Positions 13,517 to 21,365 of a DNA stretch of 26,899 nucleotides are shown piece after piece. Below the pieces are notes generated by a model, which did no database searches, was not told where the DNA came from, and saw only the letters and a program-made list of their open reading frames with translations. A program made the translations under genes and the position numbers. The stretch spans positions 1,417 through 28,315 of the forward strand of contig JAQWBK010000007.1 of NCBI GenBank assembly GCA_028706415.1. Direction: 5' to 3'. The DNA comes from Oscillospiraceae bacterium (lineage in GTDB: Bacteria > Bacillota > Clostridia > Oscillospirales > Acutalibacteraceae). Each line of letters begins with the position of its first letter. Within the stretch, counting starts at the first letter, position 1.

Positions 13517-15280
13517 TTATTTTAAATAGGAATTTGGATTGACAGGTTTGCCGTTAATACGAATCTCAAAATGCAGGTGAGGTCCGGTACTCCAACCGGT
13601 ACTTCCAGCACGGCCTATCAGCTGCCCCTTACTTACCTTTTGTCCTGTTGCGATATTGATCGAGCTGAGATGCGCATAAAGAGTGCGGTATCCGCCGCCG
13701 TGGTCTACTATTATATATTTGCCGTATCCGCCGCCTCCGTGGCTTACTTCACACACTTTGCCACCGTCGGCTGCAATGACCGGCTTGCCATATACACCGT
13801 TGCCTGAAATATCAATACCGGAGTGAAAGCCGCCGCCTCTATAACCATAATTTGAAGAGATCATTCTGCAGGAAGGAAGAGGCCAAGTGAAACGCCCTGT
13901 GGTAATGCCATCCCCCGCTGCGCTGACACTGTTATTTACCCTTTTTTCACCCACGACAACCACCTTGTCGACGGGCTTTTTAATAACCTTGGTATCTAAA
14001 ATTTTGCGGGCACTCTCAACTCCGTCTATAAGAGTTACTTCGGCCTTTATATGTTTCTTGCCCTCAATACCATTGGTTCGAACAGCAGAATATCCAATAT
14101 ACTGCTTGCTGTCCTTAACGGTTTGGGTTTTATAGTCGATGGTTTCGTCATATTCCACCGTGCGTATAACCTGAACCCTGAGATAGGGTTGAGCCTTTTG
14201 GACAAGCATCTTTACATCGGGGAATATCTTCTTGTCAAAATCGGGATTTAAAGAACGCAGCTCGCTAATGGTCATATCAGTTTTTTCTGAAATTAATATC
14301 GGGCAATCACCTTTAACAATGGTATAGTATTTGTCTACCATTGAAAGGGAGGTTAAATGTTTGCGCATATCTTGGATGGGGGTAATTGAGGATATGGGAT
14401 AAAGACCGTCCACCACATCAACATCTTGTATGAATTCTGAGCGCTCGTTTTTACTGCCGTTTTCGTAGCTACTCAAAATCGAATTAAGCAGGTCATTAAG
14501 CTCGGAGCCGGACTGTACAGCACCTTCAAATTTATTGTCAATATATAGCCCGGCACCCTCGGTTATTGCATCGCCGGAGGATTCGATTATTTTATCGCAT
14601 ACTTCAACCTCGTCTATAATATCCGATTTGGATACGACGGTAATGGTAAGCTTGGGTGTGCGCTGAACTTCAAAGGATTTGTCGGGGTTAATTACCCGGT
14701 CGGTAGCCAGATTTGCAGCGTTATCATAAACAGTTTCGTCTGTAATATATCCGAGCGTCTGTCCGTCGTATTCGACAGCCAGTGCAAAGGTCATGCCGCT
14801 CCAGAAATTAATGGTCATTATCAGGGCAGCCAAGGCTGCCGCGGGAGTGGCGATATTAAACACCTTAACAAGGGTTTTTTTGTGGCGGCGCACCGCAAAA
14901 AACGGAAGCAGCAGCGAAACCTTTATACCTGTAAGTGGGCTGCTTTTATATCCGCTTCGCACACGCTGTGCAGCCAAAGGAAAGCCCTTTACAAAAAGAA
15001 TAAATTCCTGTTTTATGCTTGACCCCAAAGCACGAATGCGTTTTAGCAAAAGGAAATCCACAGCTTTATATAGCAAACGACCCGTGGGAATCAGTACACG
15101 AGCCAGCCTTTTCCCCAAACGGCGCAAAACCCGAATTGTGCGGGCACCTGTTAAATAACAAATGGTATAAGAATAGTGATATGCGATCACAAGATTGTGG
15201 CCGATCACATTTCGTATTACATTATTAAGTCGGCGCATAAATTCCGCCGACTTTTTTATAAACTTATCGATCAGCATCAT
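13517..15280 (-). CDS. Membrane-anchored LysM-G5-M23 peptidase
   Basis: Predicted cell-wall endopeptidase cutting peptide cross-links outside the membrane. The 587-residue protein has a very basic N-terminal region (about 1-140), a membrane segment (about 143-168, AAALAALIMTINFWSGMTFALA) and a mixed region. These are followed by LysM (about 318-362, YTIVKGDCPILISEKTD), G5 (about 372-447) and a C-terminal M23 domain (about 485-583). Zinc and catalytic residues are visible: His486 and Asp490 (GFHSGIDISG), His537 (YAH), and His568/His570 (HLHFE). The start is ATG at 15280, with AGGAAG nine bases upstream. The 140-residue basic cytoplasmic region is unusual for this class. Its promoter has WalR-like boxes, fitting a wall-remodelling role; a sporulation role is also possible. 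Confidence 0.9.
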   Translation of the reverse strand: MMLIDKFIKKSAEFMRRLNNVIRNVIGHNLVIAYHYSYTICYLTGARTIRVLRRLGKRLARVLIPTGRLLYKAVDFLLLKRIRALGSSIKQEFILFVKGFPLAAQRVRSGYKSSPLTGIKVSLLLPFFAVRRHKKTLVKVFNIATPAAALAALIMTINFWSGMTFALAVEYDGQTLGYITDETVYDNAANLATDRVINPDKSFEVQRTPKLTITVVSKSDIIDEVEVCDKIIESSGDAITEGAGLYIDNKFEGAVQSGSELNDLLNSILSSYENGSKNERSEFIQDVDVVDGLYPISSITPIQDMRKHLTSLSMVDKYYTIVKGDCPILISEKTDMTISELRSLNPDFDKKIFPDVKMLVQKAQPYLRVQVIRTVEYDETIDYKTQTVKDSKQYIGYSAVRTNGIEGKKHIKAEVTLIDGVESARKILDTKVIKKPVDKVVVVGEKRVNNSVSAAGDGITTGRFTWPLPSCRMISSNYGYRGGGFHSGIDISGNGVYGKPVIAADGGKVCEVSHGGGGYGKYIIVDHGGGYRTLYAHLSSINIATGQKVSKGQLIGRAGSTGWSTGPHLHFEIRINGKPVNPNSYLK

Positions 15281-15337
15281 ATGGAACCACTTCCTAACCA
15301 AATAAGCTCCGTGTCGTTTTAGGGGAGGAGCTAAATA

Positions 15338-15353
15338 GTTACAAACTTGTAAC
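15338..15353 (-). promoter_or_regulatory. WalR-like box downstream of the M23 promoter
   Basis: The minus-strand sequence TGTTAC-AAGTT-TGTAAC (15338-15354) fits TGTWAH-N5-TGTWAH, the WalR (YycF) direct-repeat consensus. It is also a 16-base palindrome, GTTACAA-N2-TTGTAAC. It lies between the -10 element and the start codon. WalR controls wall hydrolase genes in other Bacillota. Confidence 0.5.
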
Positions 15354-15365
15354 AACCTTTGTTCT

Positions 15366-15392
15366 ATTATACTCAGAAGTTACAAGATTGCA
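15366..15392 (-). promoter_or_regulatory. Promoter of the M23 peptidase gene
   Basis: On the minus strand TTGCAA (15387-15392), a 16-base spacer and TATAAT (15366-15371). The -35 overlaps a second, imperfect copy of the palindrome (15379-15394, GTTACAAGATTGCAAC), 41 bases from the first copy, close to four helical turns. Confidence 0.6.
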
Positions 15393-15472
15393 ACCCTATC
15401 GGGTAAAGATTATAATAAATCGTCAGAAAAACGGTTAATAATTGTGCAGAGTTATAACAACATGCACAAAAA

Positions 15473-15931
15473 TCATGTGGGATAATCTAGTAGAATATCC
15501 TTCCAATTTTCCAGAACTTCAAGTTGAATTTTGGATTTTTTTCGTGCGTCATCAAGATTATGCTCCAAATAATTACCACATTCTTCCTCGGCGGCTCCGG
15601 GTATATCACCATTATAATCTGCGATAAAATTTAACGCCTTTTTTGTAATGTCTATTGCATCCGCATGGGAAATCCCACGGGTAATAAGATAAAATCCGGT
15701 TCGGCAGCCCATCGGGCCAAAATAAATAATACCGTCTTTTAAAGGGCTGTTGCGTATATAAGTGGCAAAGAGATGCTCAATGGTGTGAAGTGTGCCGTTT
15801 TCAAGAAAGGGGGGTGTATTCGGACGGATAAAGCGAAGATCGTATGTAATAATATCGCCGTCTGTCCTGGAAAGATACATACCCGGCAGAAGATTTGTAT
15901 GGTCTACTTGAAAGCTTGCTATCTTGTTCAT
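15473..15931 (-). CDS. luxS: S-ribosylhomocysteine lyase (autoinducer-2 synthase)
   Basis: Cleaves S-ribosylhomocysteine to homocysteine and DPD, the AI-2 precursor, in the activated methyl cycle. The 152-residue protein contains the metal ligands His49 and His53 (HTIEH) and Cys118 (EECGNY). It also has the catalytic Cys76 in GPMGCRTGFY and the typical opening MNKIASFQVDHTNLLPGMYLSRTDGD. The start is ATG at 15931 to match the family N-terminus; ATG 15943 is only one base from AAAGGA. It begins 25 bases after the stop of the phospholipase C-like gene on the same strand, probably as an operon. The partner nucleosidase (pfs/mtnN) is not in view. Confidence 0.96.
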   Translation of the reverse strand: MNKIASFQVDHTNLLPGMYLSRTDGDIITYDLRFIRPNTPPFLENGTLHTIEHLFATYIRNSPLKDGIIYFGPMGCRTGFYLITRGISHADAIDITKKALNFIADYNGDIPGAAEEECGNYLEHNLDDARKKSKIQLEVLENWKDILLDYPT

Positions 15932-15956
15932 ATTAACATCCATGTCCTTTCGGCTG

Positions 15957-16904
15957 TTACTTTTCCTCATATATTCCGGGAAGGTCGCTTGCAAACCCTC
16001 TGTCTTGGGTGATTTCCTGCATGGATTTACCGCTTGGCAGGGCTGATATGAATTCGGTTATCATGTCCGATGCTTCGTTTACCGCAAAATCATACAGCTC
16101 AAAGAAGCTGTCATTGCATTTTTGCAGATTGTCATGCGGATTTGTCCATTCGGCATGGCGCTCGTTGGCATAATCCCAATCGCCGGTGTGGTTGGGGCGG
16201 AGGAGGGAGGTTGCAAAATGTCCCCGCCTCATCAACTTTTCTACCGGGCGAAACACCAGCCTTCTACCCATCATGGTTTTATCATTCATAAAAAACAGTG
16301 CATGCCGCATATCCCCGGGAGCGTGGGCAAGAAGCTCTGCCGGAAGCATGGTATTAAAAAGTCTGGACAAAAGGGAACGATACAGCCGCCCCACAGTTGC
16401 ATAACGGTCGCCGGAATCATTCGGAAGGGTATTGGTAAGGTCGTATCTCTTTATTAAACGCCCTGTTTCGCGCCGCAAAACCATGGTATCAAGGGCGCTT
16501 TCGATGCGAAAATGATATTGGATAGCGCTTTTGCCATAAGAGGGGTCATCCTCAGCCAGCCTTTGCTGCGCCCAGCATATATAAGGATGGGCTGCACGGT
16601 CAAGGGCGTAGTGGCAGAAAAAACCTTCCACATATCCCAACATTTCATTATATTTAATTCGTTCTGAATTTAGTACACTGCGAAAAGCCTCAAACAGCTT
16701 GGCGGGGCTGATATTGTGAAGACGGCTTCCGATTGAGGTATAGCTTTCCCCCCGCTCCCACGGAAGTACGCGGTGAAAAAAGAAAATATCCGGCCCTTGT
16801 GCGCCAATCATAGCCATTTCATGGTCGGATGCTTCAATGCCCGCTTTCTTCAACTTGGAAAAAACACGAAGTGCAAACTGGTGGTGGGTTATTAATGCAG
16901 GCAT
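15957..16904 (-). CDS. Zinc-dependent phospholipase C-like protein
   Basis: Belongs to the zinc-dependent phospholipase C fold (Pfam Zn_dep_PLPC, PF00882), whose known members hydrolyse phospholipids. The 315-residue protein opens MPALITHHQFALRVFSKL and has the family block HEMAMIGAQGPDIFFFHRVLPWERG. It then has FFCHYALDRAAHPYICW, giving the expected His and Asp metal ligands. No signal peptide is evident, so a secreted toxin-type role is unlikely. Cytoplasmic members like this are common and uncharacterised in Clostridia. The start is ATG at 16904, eight bases after AAAGGGG. It is first in a probable operon with luxS. A MITE-like element lies immediately upstream (16928-17085). Confidence 0.82.
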   Translation of the reverse strand: MPALITHHQFALRVFSKLKKAGIEASDHEMAMIGAQGPDIFFFHRVLPWERGESYTSIGSRLHNISPAKLFEAFRSVLNSERIKYNEMLGYVEGFFCHYALDRAAHPYICWAQQRLAEDDPSYGKSAIQYHFRIESALDTMVLRRETGRLIKRYDLTNTLPNDSGDRYATVGRLYRSLLSRLFNTMLPAELLAHAPGDMRHALFFMNDKTMMGRRLVFRPVEKLMRRGHFATSLLRPNHTGDWDYANERHAEWTNPHDNLQKCNDSFFELYDFAVNEASDMITEFISALPSGKSMQEITQDRGFASDLPGIYEEK

Positions 16905-16927
16905 ATTAAAAGCCCCTTTCATTTTTA

Positions 16928-17085
16928 ATACTAATATCCGACTAAAATATTAATAAGGTTTCCGAGGAACTTTTGTGTCGGGCAAGGCCGACGACGCAGG
17001 CGGGCTGGCGCCCGGCAAGGAGGAGAACCAAGCCCGGTGCAAAAAAGACCGGAAGGATGTTAAGGCTTTAGTCGGATATTAGTAT
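16928..17085. mobile_element. MITE-like element, 158 bp, perfect 19-bp terminal inverted repeats
   Basis: The left end ATACTAATATCCGACTAAA (16928-16946) is repeated exactly in inverted orientation at 17067-17085. The interior is G/C-rich (CGGGCTGGCGCCCG and a GTCGGGCAAGG segment related to the element at 3407) and non-coding. A palindrome of the AGGTCACCT type (17083-17097) adjoins its right end. It lies between the RluA-type gene and the phospholipase C-like gene, in the leader or promoter zone of the latter. Confidence 0.8.
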
Positions 17086-17097
17086 AGGTCACCTATA
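17083..17097. repeat. Palindrome TATAGGTCACCTATA
   Basis: A 15-base perfect palindrome around one centre base, carrying the AGGTCACCT motif found at element ends at 3407, 9433 and 12493. It overlaps the right end of the 158-bp element by three bases. It may be an older insertion scar. Confidence 0.5.
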
Positions 17098-17173
17098 GGT
17101 ATACCAGCTATTGTACAAGCTATTATATAAGAAATATGCAATAAATGGTAAATAATATGTAAATAATCAGAGT

Positions 17174-18052
17174 TTATTCTTTTATCCCGAACCCTCGCAA
17201 TAGCGCATTCATGTCCGAGGGGATTTGGGATATAAATTCCATGGTGTTTTTTGAAACCGGATGATCAAACGAAAGGCGGCTGCAATGAAGGGCATGGCGG
17301 GGTATTAATTCGCTGTCCTTGCCGTACATTGTGTCTCCGGCCAGGGGATGCCCCATCCAAGACATATGAACCCTGATTTGATGGGTTCGCCCCGTGTCGA
17401 TAATTACGCGAAGCAGCGAAATATTATCGGTTGCCGCAAGAGACCACCAGCGGGTAAGGCAGTATTTCCCCCCAACCCCTACTTCTCGGGTTATACCAAA
17501 CCCCTCCTTATTCCGGATGGGCTGTTCAATAACACCCTCCCCCTCCATTCTACCTAACACAATTGCGTGGTATTCCTTTGAGGTATGACCGTTTAGCAGA
17601 TTTGCAGCATGCGGATTTTTGGCAGCAAGAAGTAAGCCGCTTGTGTTGCGGTCAAGCCGATTTATCGGTCGGAAGCTGAGCCGGGCTCCCAGGGTCGCAT
17701 GGTGTGCTATCACGGCAGCGGCAAGGGTTGGCTCGGTATGTCCTGATGAGGGGTGAACCGCCAAGCCGGAGGGCTTGTCCACAACAATTACATCCTCGTC
17801 TTCATAAACCACCAAGAGGGGGATTTCTACCCCCTCCACCCGGGGTATGTCGGGGGGCATCCTCAAAACAATCCTTTGACCCGCTCGAAGCCTGTCTATG
17901 CTCCTTACATGAATACCGTCCGCCGTTATACCGTTATCCACTCTTTTCAGGCGGGCAAGCAGGCGTGCCGATACCCCGCAACCCCGCCGCAAAAAGGTTT
18001 GAACGGTTGCGTTATCGTATTTATCCGAAACGGTATAAAAAAGCTCCCCCAT
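17174..18052 (-). CDS. RluA-family pseudouridine synthase
   Basis: Isomerises specific uridines in rRNA or tRNA to pseudouridine. The 292-residue protein has an N-terminal S4-like RNA-binding region (about 9-67, VQTFLRRGCGVSARLLARLKR) and the RluA catalytic domain (about 80-285). The catalytic Asp134 lies in RPINRLDRNTSGLLLAAKN, and VDKPSGLAVHPSSGH and TGRTHQIRVHM are further family blocks. RluC, RluD and YjbO-like subfamilies cannot be told apart here, so the target site is open. The start is ATG at 18052 with AGGTGG five bases upstream; the GTG at 18061 lies inside that sequence. No close operon partner is seen. Confidence 0.93.
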   Translation of the reverse strand: MGELFYTVSDKYDNATVQTFLRRGCGVSARLLARLKRVDNGITADGIHVRSIDRLRAGQRIVLRMPPDIPRVEGVEIPLLVVYEDEDVIVVDKPSGLAVHPSSGHTEPTLAAAVIAHHATLGARLSFRPINRLDRNTSGLLLAAKNPHAANLLNGHTSKEYHAIVLGRMEGEGVIEQPIRNKEGFGITREVGVGGKYCLTRWWSLAATDNISLLRVIIDTGRTHQIRVHMSWMGHPLAGDTMYGKDSELIPRHALHCSRLSFDHPVSKNTMEFISQIPSDMNALLRGFGIKE

Positions 18053-18136
18053 GACGCCCACCTGATTAGTAGTATAGAAAAACCCCCATTTAGAAGTCTA
18101 AACGAGAGCTTTTCTATTATTGATATTGTAAAAATA

Positions 18137-18499
18137 TTATACTGCGTTGTGAACGAAAGAAGCAATACGATCAAGCGGAATATCGGTAACAGAGCCAAGA
18201 CTGCGCCGATCGTAATCTCCACCATAGTTGTTGCCATAGTTGGAGTAGCCGTTATTTCCGCAGCAGCGGCGGCTGTTAGAGTAGCCGTTGCTGTAGCCAT
18301 TGCAGGTATTGCCCAGGGCACATCCGGGGGCAGACCCGATTCGGGTGATTAACCTGACAAAGCATTTATTAACAGAAAGAACTACTCCGGTAAATCCTTG
18401 ACCGGACTGACCGCCGCTTGTGGTGAAGATGGTTACGGTTTCACCGATATAACGGCTGAGATGCTCTACAAAACTATCATTGAAAATTTCGCCGTTCAA
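18137..18499 (-). CDS. Small Gly/Asn/Cys-rich protein, possible spore-coat component
   Basis: A 120-residue protein I do not recognise at family level. Its first half (about 1-60) is a compact predicted beta domain (VEHLSRYIGETVTIFTT, GFTGVVLSVNKCFVRLITRIG). Its centre (about 68-100) is low complexity with repeated GYSN/GNN units and several Cys (CALGNTCNGYSNGYSNS, RRCCGNNGYSN). The tail reads SVTDIPLDRIASFVHNAV. The start is TTG at 18499, with AGGAGAG eight bases upstream. An ATG nearby is out of frame and closes at once. The Cys/Gly/Asn/Tyr-rich composition resembles coat or exosporium proteins of spore formers. That role is inference; the composition is also found in other surface proteins. 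Confidence 0.65.
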   Translation of the reverse strand: MNGEIFNDSFVEHLSRYIGETVTIFTTSGGQSGQGFTGVVLSVNKCFVRLITRIGSAPGCALGNTCNGYSNGYSNSRRCCGNNGYSNYGNNYGGDYDRRSLGSVTDIPLDRIASFVHNAV

Positions 18500-18609
18500 G
18501 TCATAATCTCTCCTATAAAAAAATTGGTGCACCTGTTTTATTATATGAGAGCGAATTGGACTTGTTACACAAAATACGGCCAAGCATGAACACATATAAA
18601 ATTAGCAGG

Positions 18610-19683
18610 TTATATGCGAACAACCCAACCAAACGGATCGGGGATACGGCAGTTCTGGATACCGGTGAGGGTGTCATAAAGCCGCTGTGCAACCTCGCCA
18701 ATCCGGTTATCATTGATTATAAGACGCTTGTCATCCACCTTCAGCTCACCTATGGGAGAGATGACGGCAGCGGTACCTGTACCAAAGGCTTCCTCCAGAT
18801 TTCCGTTTTCGGCTGCCTGTTCAACCTCGGCAAGAGAGAGGGCTCGCTCGTTTACCGTATATCCCCATGAGCGCAAAAGATCGATGCAGGACATGCGGGT
18901 AATACCGCCCAATATGCTGCCCTGTAGCGAGGGAGTAACAATTTCACCTGAAATTTTAAAGAAAACATTCATGGTGCCGACTTCTTCTATATATTTGCGT
19001 TCAACACCATCCAGCCACAAAACCTGAGTATATCCCTGTTTATCGGCTTGATCCTGAGCTTTGAGGGAGGCTGCATAATTGCCCGCTGTTTTCACATATC
19101 CCATACCTCCACGAACGGCACGCACAAAGTTACGCTCGACATATATGCGCACAGGGTTGATCCCCTCGGGATAGTATGCCCCCACGGGGGATAATATAAT
19201 AATGAATAATAGATGATCTGCAGGATGTACGCCGATGTGGGGGTCGACCGCAATTATAAAGGGACGGATATAAAGGGAGGTACCCTCGCCCTGCGGAATC
19301 CAGTCCTGATCTATGGATACCAGCTGCTTTATTGCCTCGACTGCGAACTCCTCATCAATTTCGGGGATACACAGGCGTTGGTTGGATATATTAAGGCGGG
19401 CCATGTTCTTATCAGGGCGAAACAGCACGGTACCGCCGTCGGGGGCGCGGTAAGCCTTCATTCCTTCAAACACCTCTTGGCCGTAATGCAGACACATTGC
19501 TGCCGGGTCCAGCGAGAGGGGGCCGTAGGGTATTATGCGGGGGTTGTTCCAGCCCTGACCACTGTCATAGTTCATGATAAACATGTGGTCGGTATAATAA
19601 TTGCCAAACCCTAAGCCGGAGGAGTCCTTTGGCTTGGATTTTGGTGTTTGCGTGCGTTGAATTGTAATTTCCGCGGATGTCAT
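18610..19683 (-). CDS. ilvE: Branched-chain amino acid aminotransferase
   Basis: PLP-dependent transamination of leucine, isoleucine and valine and their 2-oxo acids. The 357-residue protein is a fold-type IV aminotransferase of the longer (BCAT-II-like) branch. Lys198 in GYVKTAGNYAASL is the Schiff-base lysine. YGQEVFEGMKAYR, SLYIRPFIIA and the C-terminal FGTGTAAVISPIG are matching blocks. The start is ATG at 19683, with AGGAAG eight bases upstream; a GTG at 19692 is poorer. A strong promoter (19718-19746) lies upstream, so the gene is separately transcribed from the MATE gene. No leader peptide or T-box is visible. Confidence 0.96.
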   Translation of the reverse strand: MTSAEITIQRTQTPKSKPKDSSGLGFGNYYTDHMFIMNYDSGQGWNNPRIIPYGPLSLDPAAMCLHYGQEVFEGMKAYRAPDGGTVLFRPDKNMARLNISNQRLCIPEIDEEFAVEAIKQLVSIDQDWIPQGEGTSLYIRPFIIAVDPHIGVHPADHLLFIIILSPVGAYYPEGINPVRIYVERNFVRAVRGGMGYVKTAGNYAASLKAQDQADKQGYTQVLWLDGVERKYIEEVGTMNVFFKISGEIVTPSLQGSILGGITRMSCIDLLRSWGYTVNERALSLAEVEQAAENGNLEEAFGTGTAAVISPIGELKVDDKRLIINDNRIGEVAQRLYDTLTGIQNCRIPDPFGWVVRI

Positions 19684-19717
19684 AATCAACACTTCCTATT
19701 AAATATGCATTTGTTAA

Positions 19718-19746
19718 ATTATATGTCTGCATTCATTAAAATGCAA
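19718..19746 (-). promoter_or_regulatory. Sigma-A promoter of ilvE
   Basis: On the minus strand TTGCAT (19741-19746), a 17-base spacer and TATAAT (19718-19723), 35 bases before the ilvE start. Confidence 0.75.
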
Positions 19747-19763
19747 GGTTAATAACCGAAGAA

Positions 19764-21158
19764 TTAAGCATGTGCATGTTTTTCAATCCCGCTTGTCCGC
19801 CAGCGACCCGAAAGGATATAAATAATTCCGACAATAAGAGACCCCAGAGATGCAATCGATGCAGCATAGCCCACGCCGAGCAGCCCCCAACCAAGCGTTA
19901 TTCCCAGAAACCAAGCCAGCGGAATTCTCAGCAAAAGCGAGCTTACCATGGCGTTGAGCATTGAAAATAATGTTTGGCCTGCACCCATTGCCAGCCCGTT
20001 TATACAAAAGACGAAACAGACAATCAGATAATTATAGCTGACACTGCGAAGATAGAGGCTACCGTCGGTAATGCATTTTTGAACTATATCGGCCGACAGA
20101 TTGGTGTTGCCCGAACCGAGGAATAAGGTCATTATTTGGGTCGAAAATGTGCTGACAACGGCGAAGACGCCCAGAGATAATATAAAGCCTATACCTATGG
20201 CCGAGAGCATGGCTTTTTTAGCCCGTTCCGGTTTCCCGGCCCCAAAATTCTGCCCTGCCATGGAGGAAACCGATACCTGTAATGCTATGGCAGGAAGTAT
20301 GGCGAAACTGTTTACCTTGCTTGCAATACTAAGGGCGGTTGAGCCTACAATTCCGGCGATATCGTTTGCCAATCGGTTAAGAAATAAAAATGAGAAGCTG
20401 ACCATTACGCCCTGAAGAGAGGTGGGAAGGCCGATTTTTAACAGCCGCCTTGCCACATAGCCACTCACCTTAAAGCTTTTACGCCGAAAATCAAAAATAA
20501 AATCCCTGGAGCGAAGAAATATGACCGACATAATAAAGCTGGTCGCTTGGGCGATAACGGTTGCCCAAGCCGCCCCTGCTGCCCCTAAGTCGAGGAAGCC
20601 GACAAAAATAATATCCAGACCGATATTTATAACGGTTGCTACGGCCACAAAAATCAGCGGATGGCGGGAATCTCCCAATCCACGCAGCACGGCACTGATA
20701 GCGTTATAACCGAAAATAAAGATTGTGCCGCCCATGCATATATTAAGGTATGCTAACGCCTCGTCAAATGATTCCTTGGGCGTGTTGAGTGCAATCAATA
20801 TATATCTGTTAAAAATAAGCATTACAACCGTTATTATAACCGCTACAACGGCATAAAGTGTGAACATGGTGCCGATGGTTTTCTCGACATCCTCCTGCCG
20901 CTTTGCCCCGATAAATTGTGCAATCATGACGGTTCCGCCAACGGCCAGCCCACTTATCAGGTTGATTACCACTATGGTTATTAAGCCGCCTATGCCAACC
21001 GCCGAGGTACCGACCGCCCCACCATATATTCCGACTATCAGCATATCCGCCAAATTATATAATGCCTGGAGCAGATTTGCCGCCAAAAAAGGCAGTGAAA
21101 AGCGGATGAGATGCTTGGTAACACTGCCTTTTGTCATATCTTTTTGGAATGTGCTCAA
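19764..21158 (-). CDS. MATE-family efflux transporter
   Basis: Predicted cation-coupled antiporter exporting drugs or metabolites. It has 464 residues and twelve hydrophobic segments in two related halves. Typical opening blocks are present: HLIRFSLPFLAANLLQALYNLADMLIVG, then GTSAVGIGGLITIVVINLISGLAVG. The substrate cannot be inferred. The start is TTG at 21158, ten bases after AAAGGAG. The first ATG (21137) would delete seven residues and lacks a ribosome binding site. The 173-bp repeat element lies directly upstream (21193-21365), so the promoter must lie in or beyond that element. Confidence 0.93.
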   Translation of the reverse strand: MSTFQKDMTKGSVTKHLIRFSLPFLAANLLQALYNLADMLIVGIYGGAVGTSAVGIGGLITIVVINLISGLAVGGTVMIAQFIGAKRQEDVEKTIGTMFTLYAVVAVIITVVMLIFNRYILIALNTPKESFDEALAYLNICMGGTIFIFGYNAISAVLRGLGDSRHPLIFVAVATVINIGLDIIFVGFLDLGAAGAAWATVIAQATSFIMSVIFLRSRDFIFDFRRKSFKVSGYVARRLLKIGLPTSLQGVMVSFSFLFLNRLANDIAGIVGSTALSIASKVNSFAILPAIALQVSVSSMAGQNFGAGKPERAKKAMLSAIGIGFILSLGVFAVVSTFSTQIMTLFLGSGNTNLSADIVQKCITDGSLYLRSVSYNYLIVCFVFCINGLAMGAGQTLFSMLNAMVSSLLLRIPLAWFLGITLGWGLLGVGYAASIASLGSLIVGIIYILSGRWRTSGIEKHAHA

Positions 21159-21192
21159 TATATACGCGCTCCTTTAGATTGTAAGCCAGGGG

Positions 21193-21365
21193 ATACTAAT
21201 ACTGTTCTCAAGTAAAAGGTGAGACAAAATTTGCGAGGATGTTTTTCGTCATGCAAGGCGGAGGAGGAGAGCGGGCTGACGCCCGCCGACGACAACAACG
21301 CTGTATGGCGGAAAACAGACCGCAAAGATGTCTTGATTTTTACTTGAGAGCAGTATAATTAGTAT
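21193..21365. mobile_element. MITE-like element, 173 bp, with both CTCAAGTAAAA ends
   Basis: The left end ATACTAATACTG-TTCTCAAGTAAAA (21193-21217) is mirrored on the other strand at 21337-21365 by ATACTAATTATACTG-CTCTCAAGTAAAA, differing by a three-base insertion and one substitution. The interior has a G/C hairpin (GCGGGCTGACGCCCGC) and no ORF. Its last 49 bases before the end (21308-21356) are identical to 9510-9558. The right end overlaps the 3' end of the CarD-like gene and provides its stop codon. Confidence 0.82.

Noticed and set aside
18220..18310. Repeated trinucleotide-like DNA as a possible microsatellite
   Set aside because: It is explained by the coding of repeated Gly-Tyr-Ser-Asn/Asn-Asn units in the small protein gene at 18137-18499.
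17753..18352. 199-codon plus-strand frame across the RluA-type and small Gly/Asn-rich genes
   Set aside because: Antisense to two supported genes. Its Ala/Val-rich end is the reverse reading of the GYSN/Cys repeat region.
2..21365. The eight repeat copies as a CRISPR-like array
   Set aside because: Copies are kilobases apart, in both orientations, with no regular spacers or cas genes.
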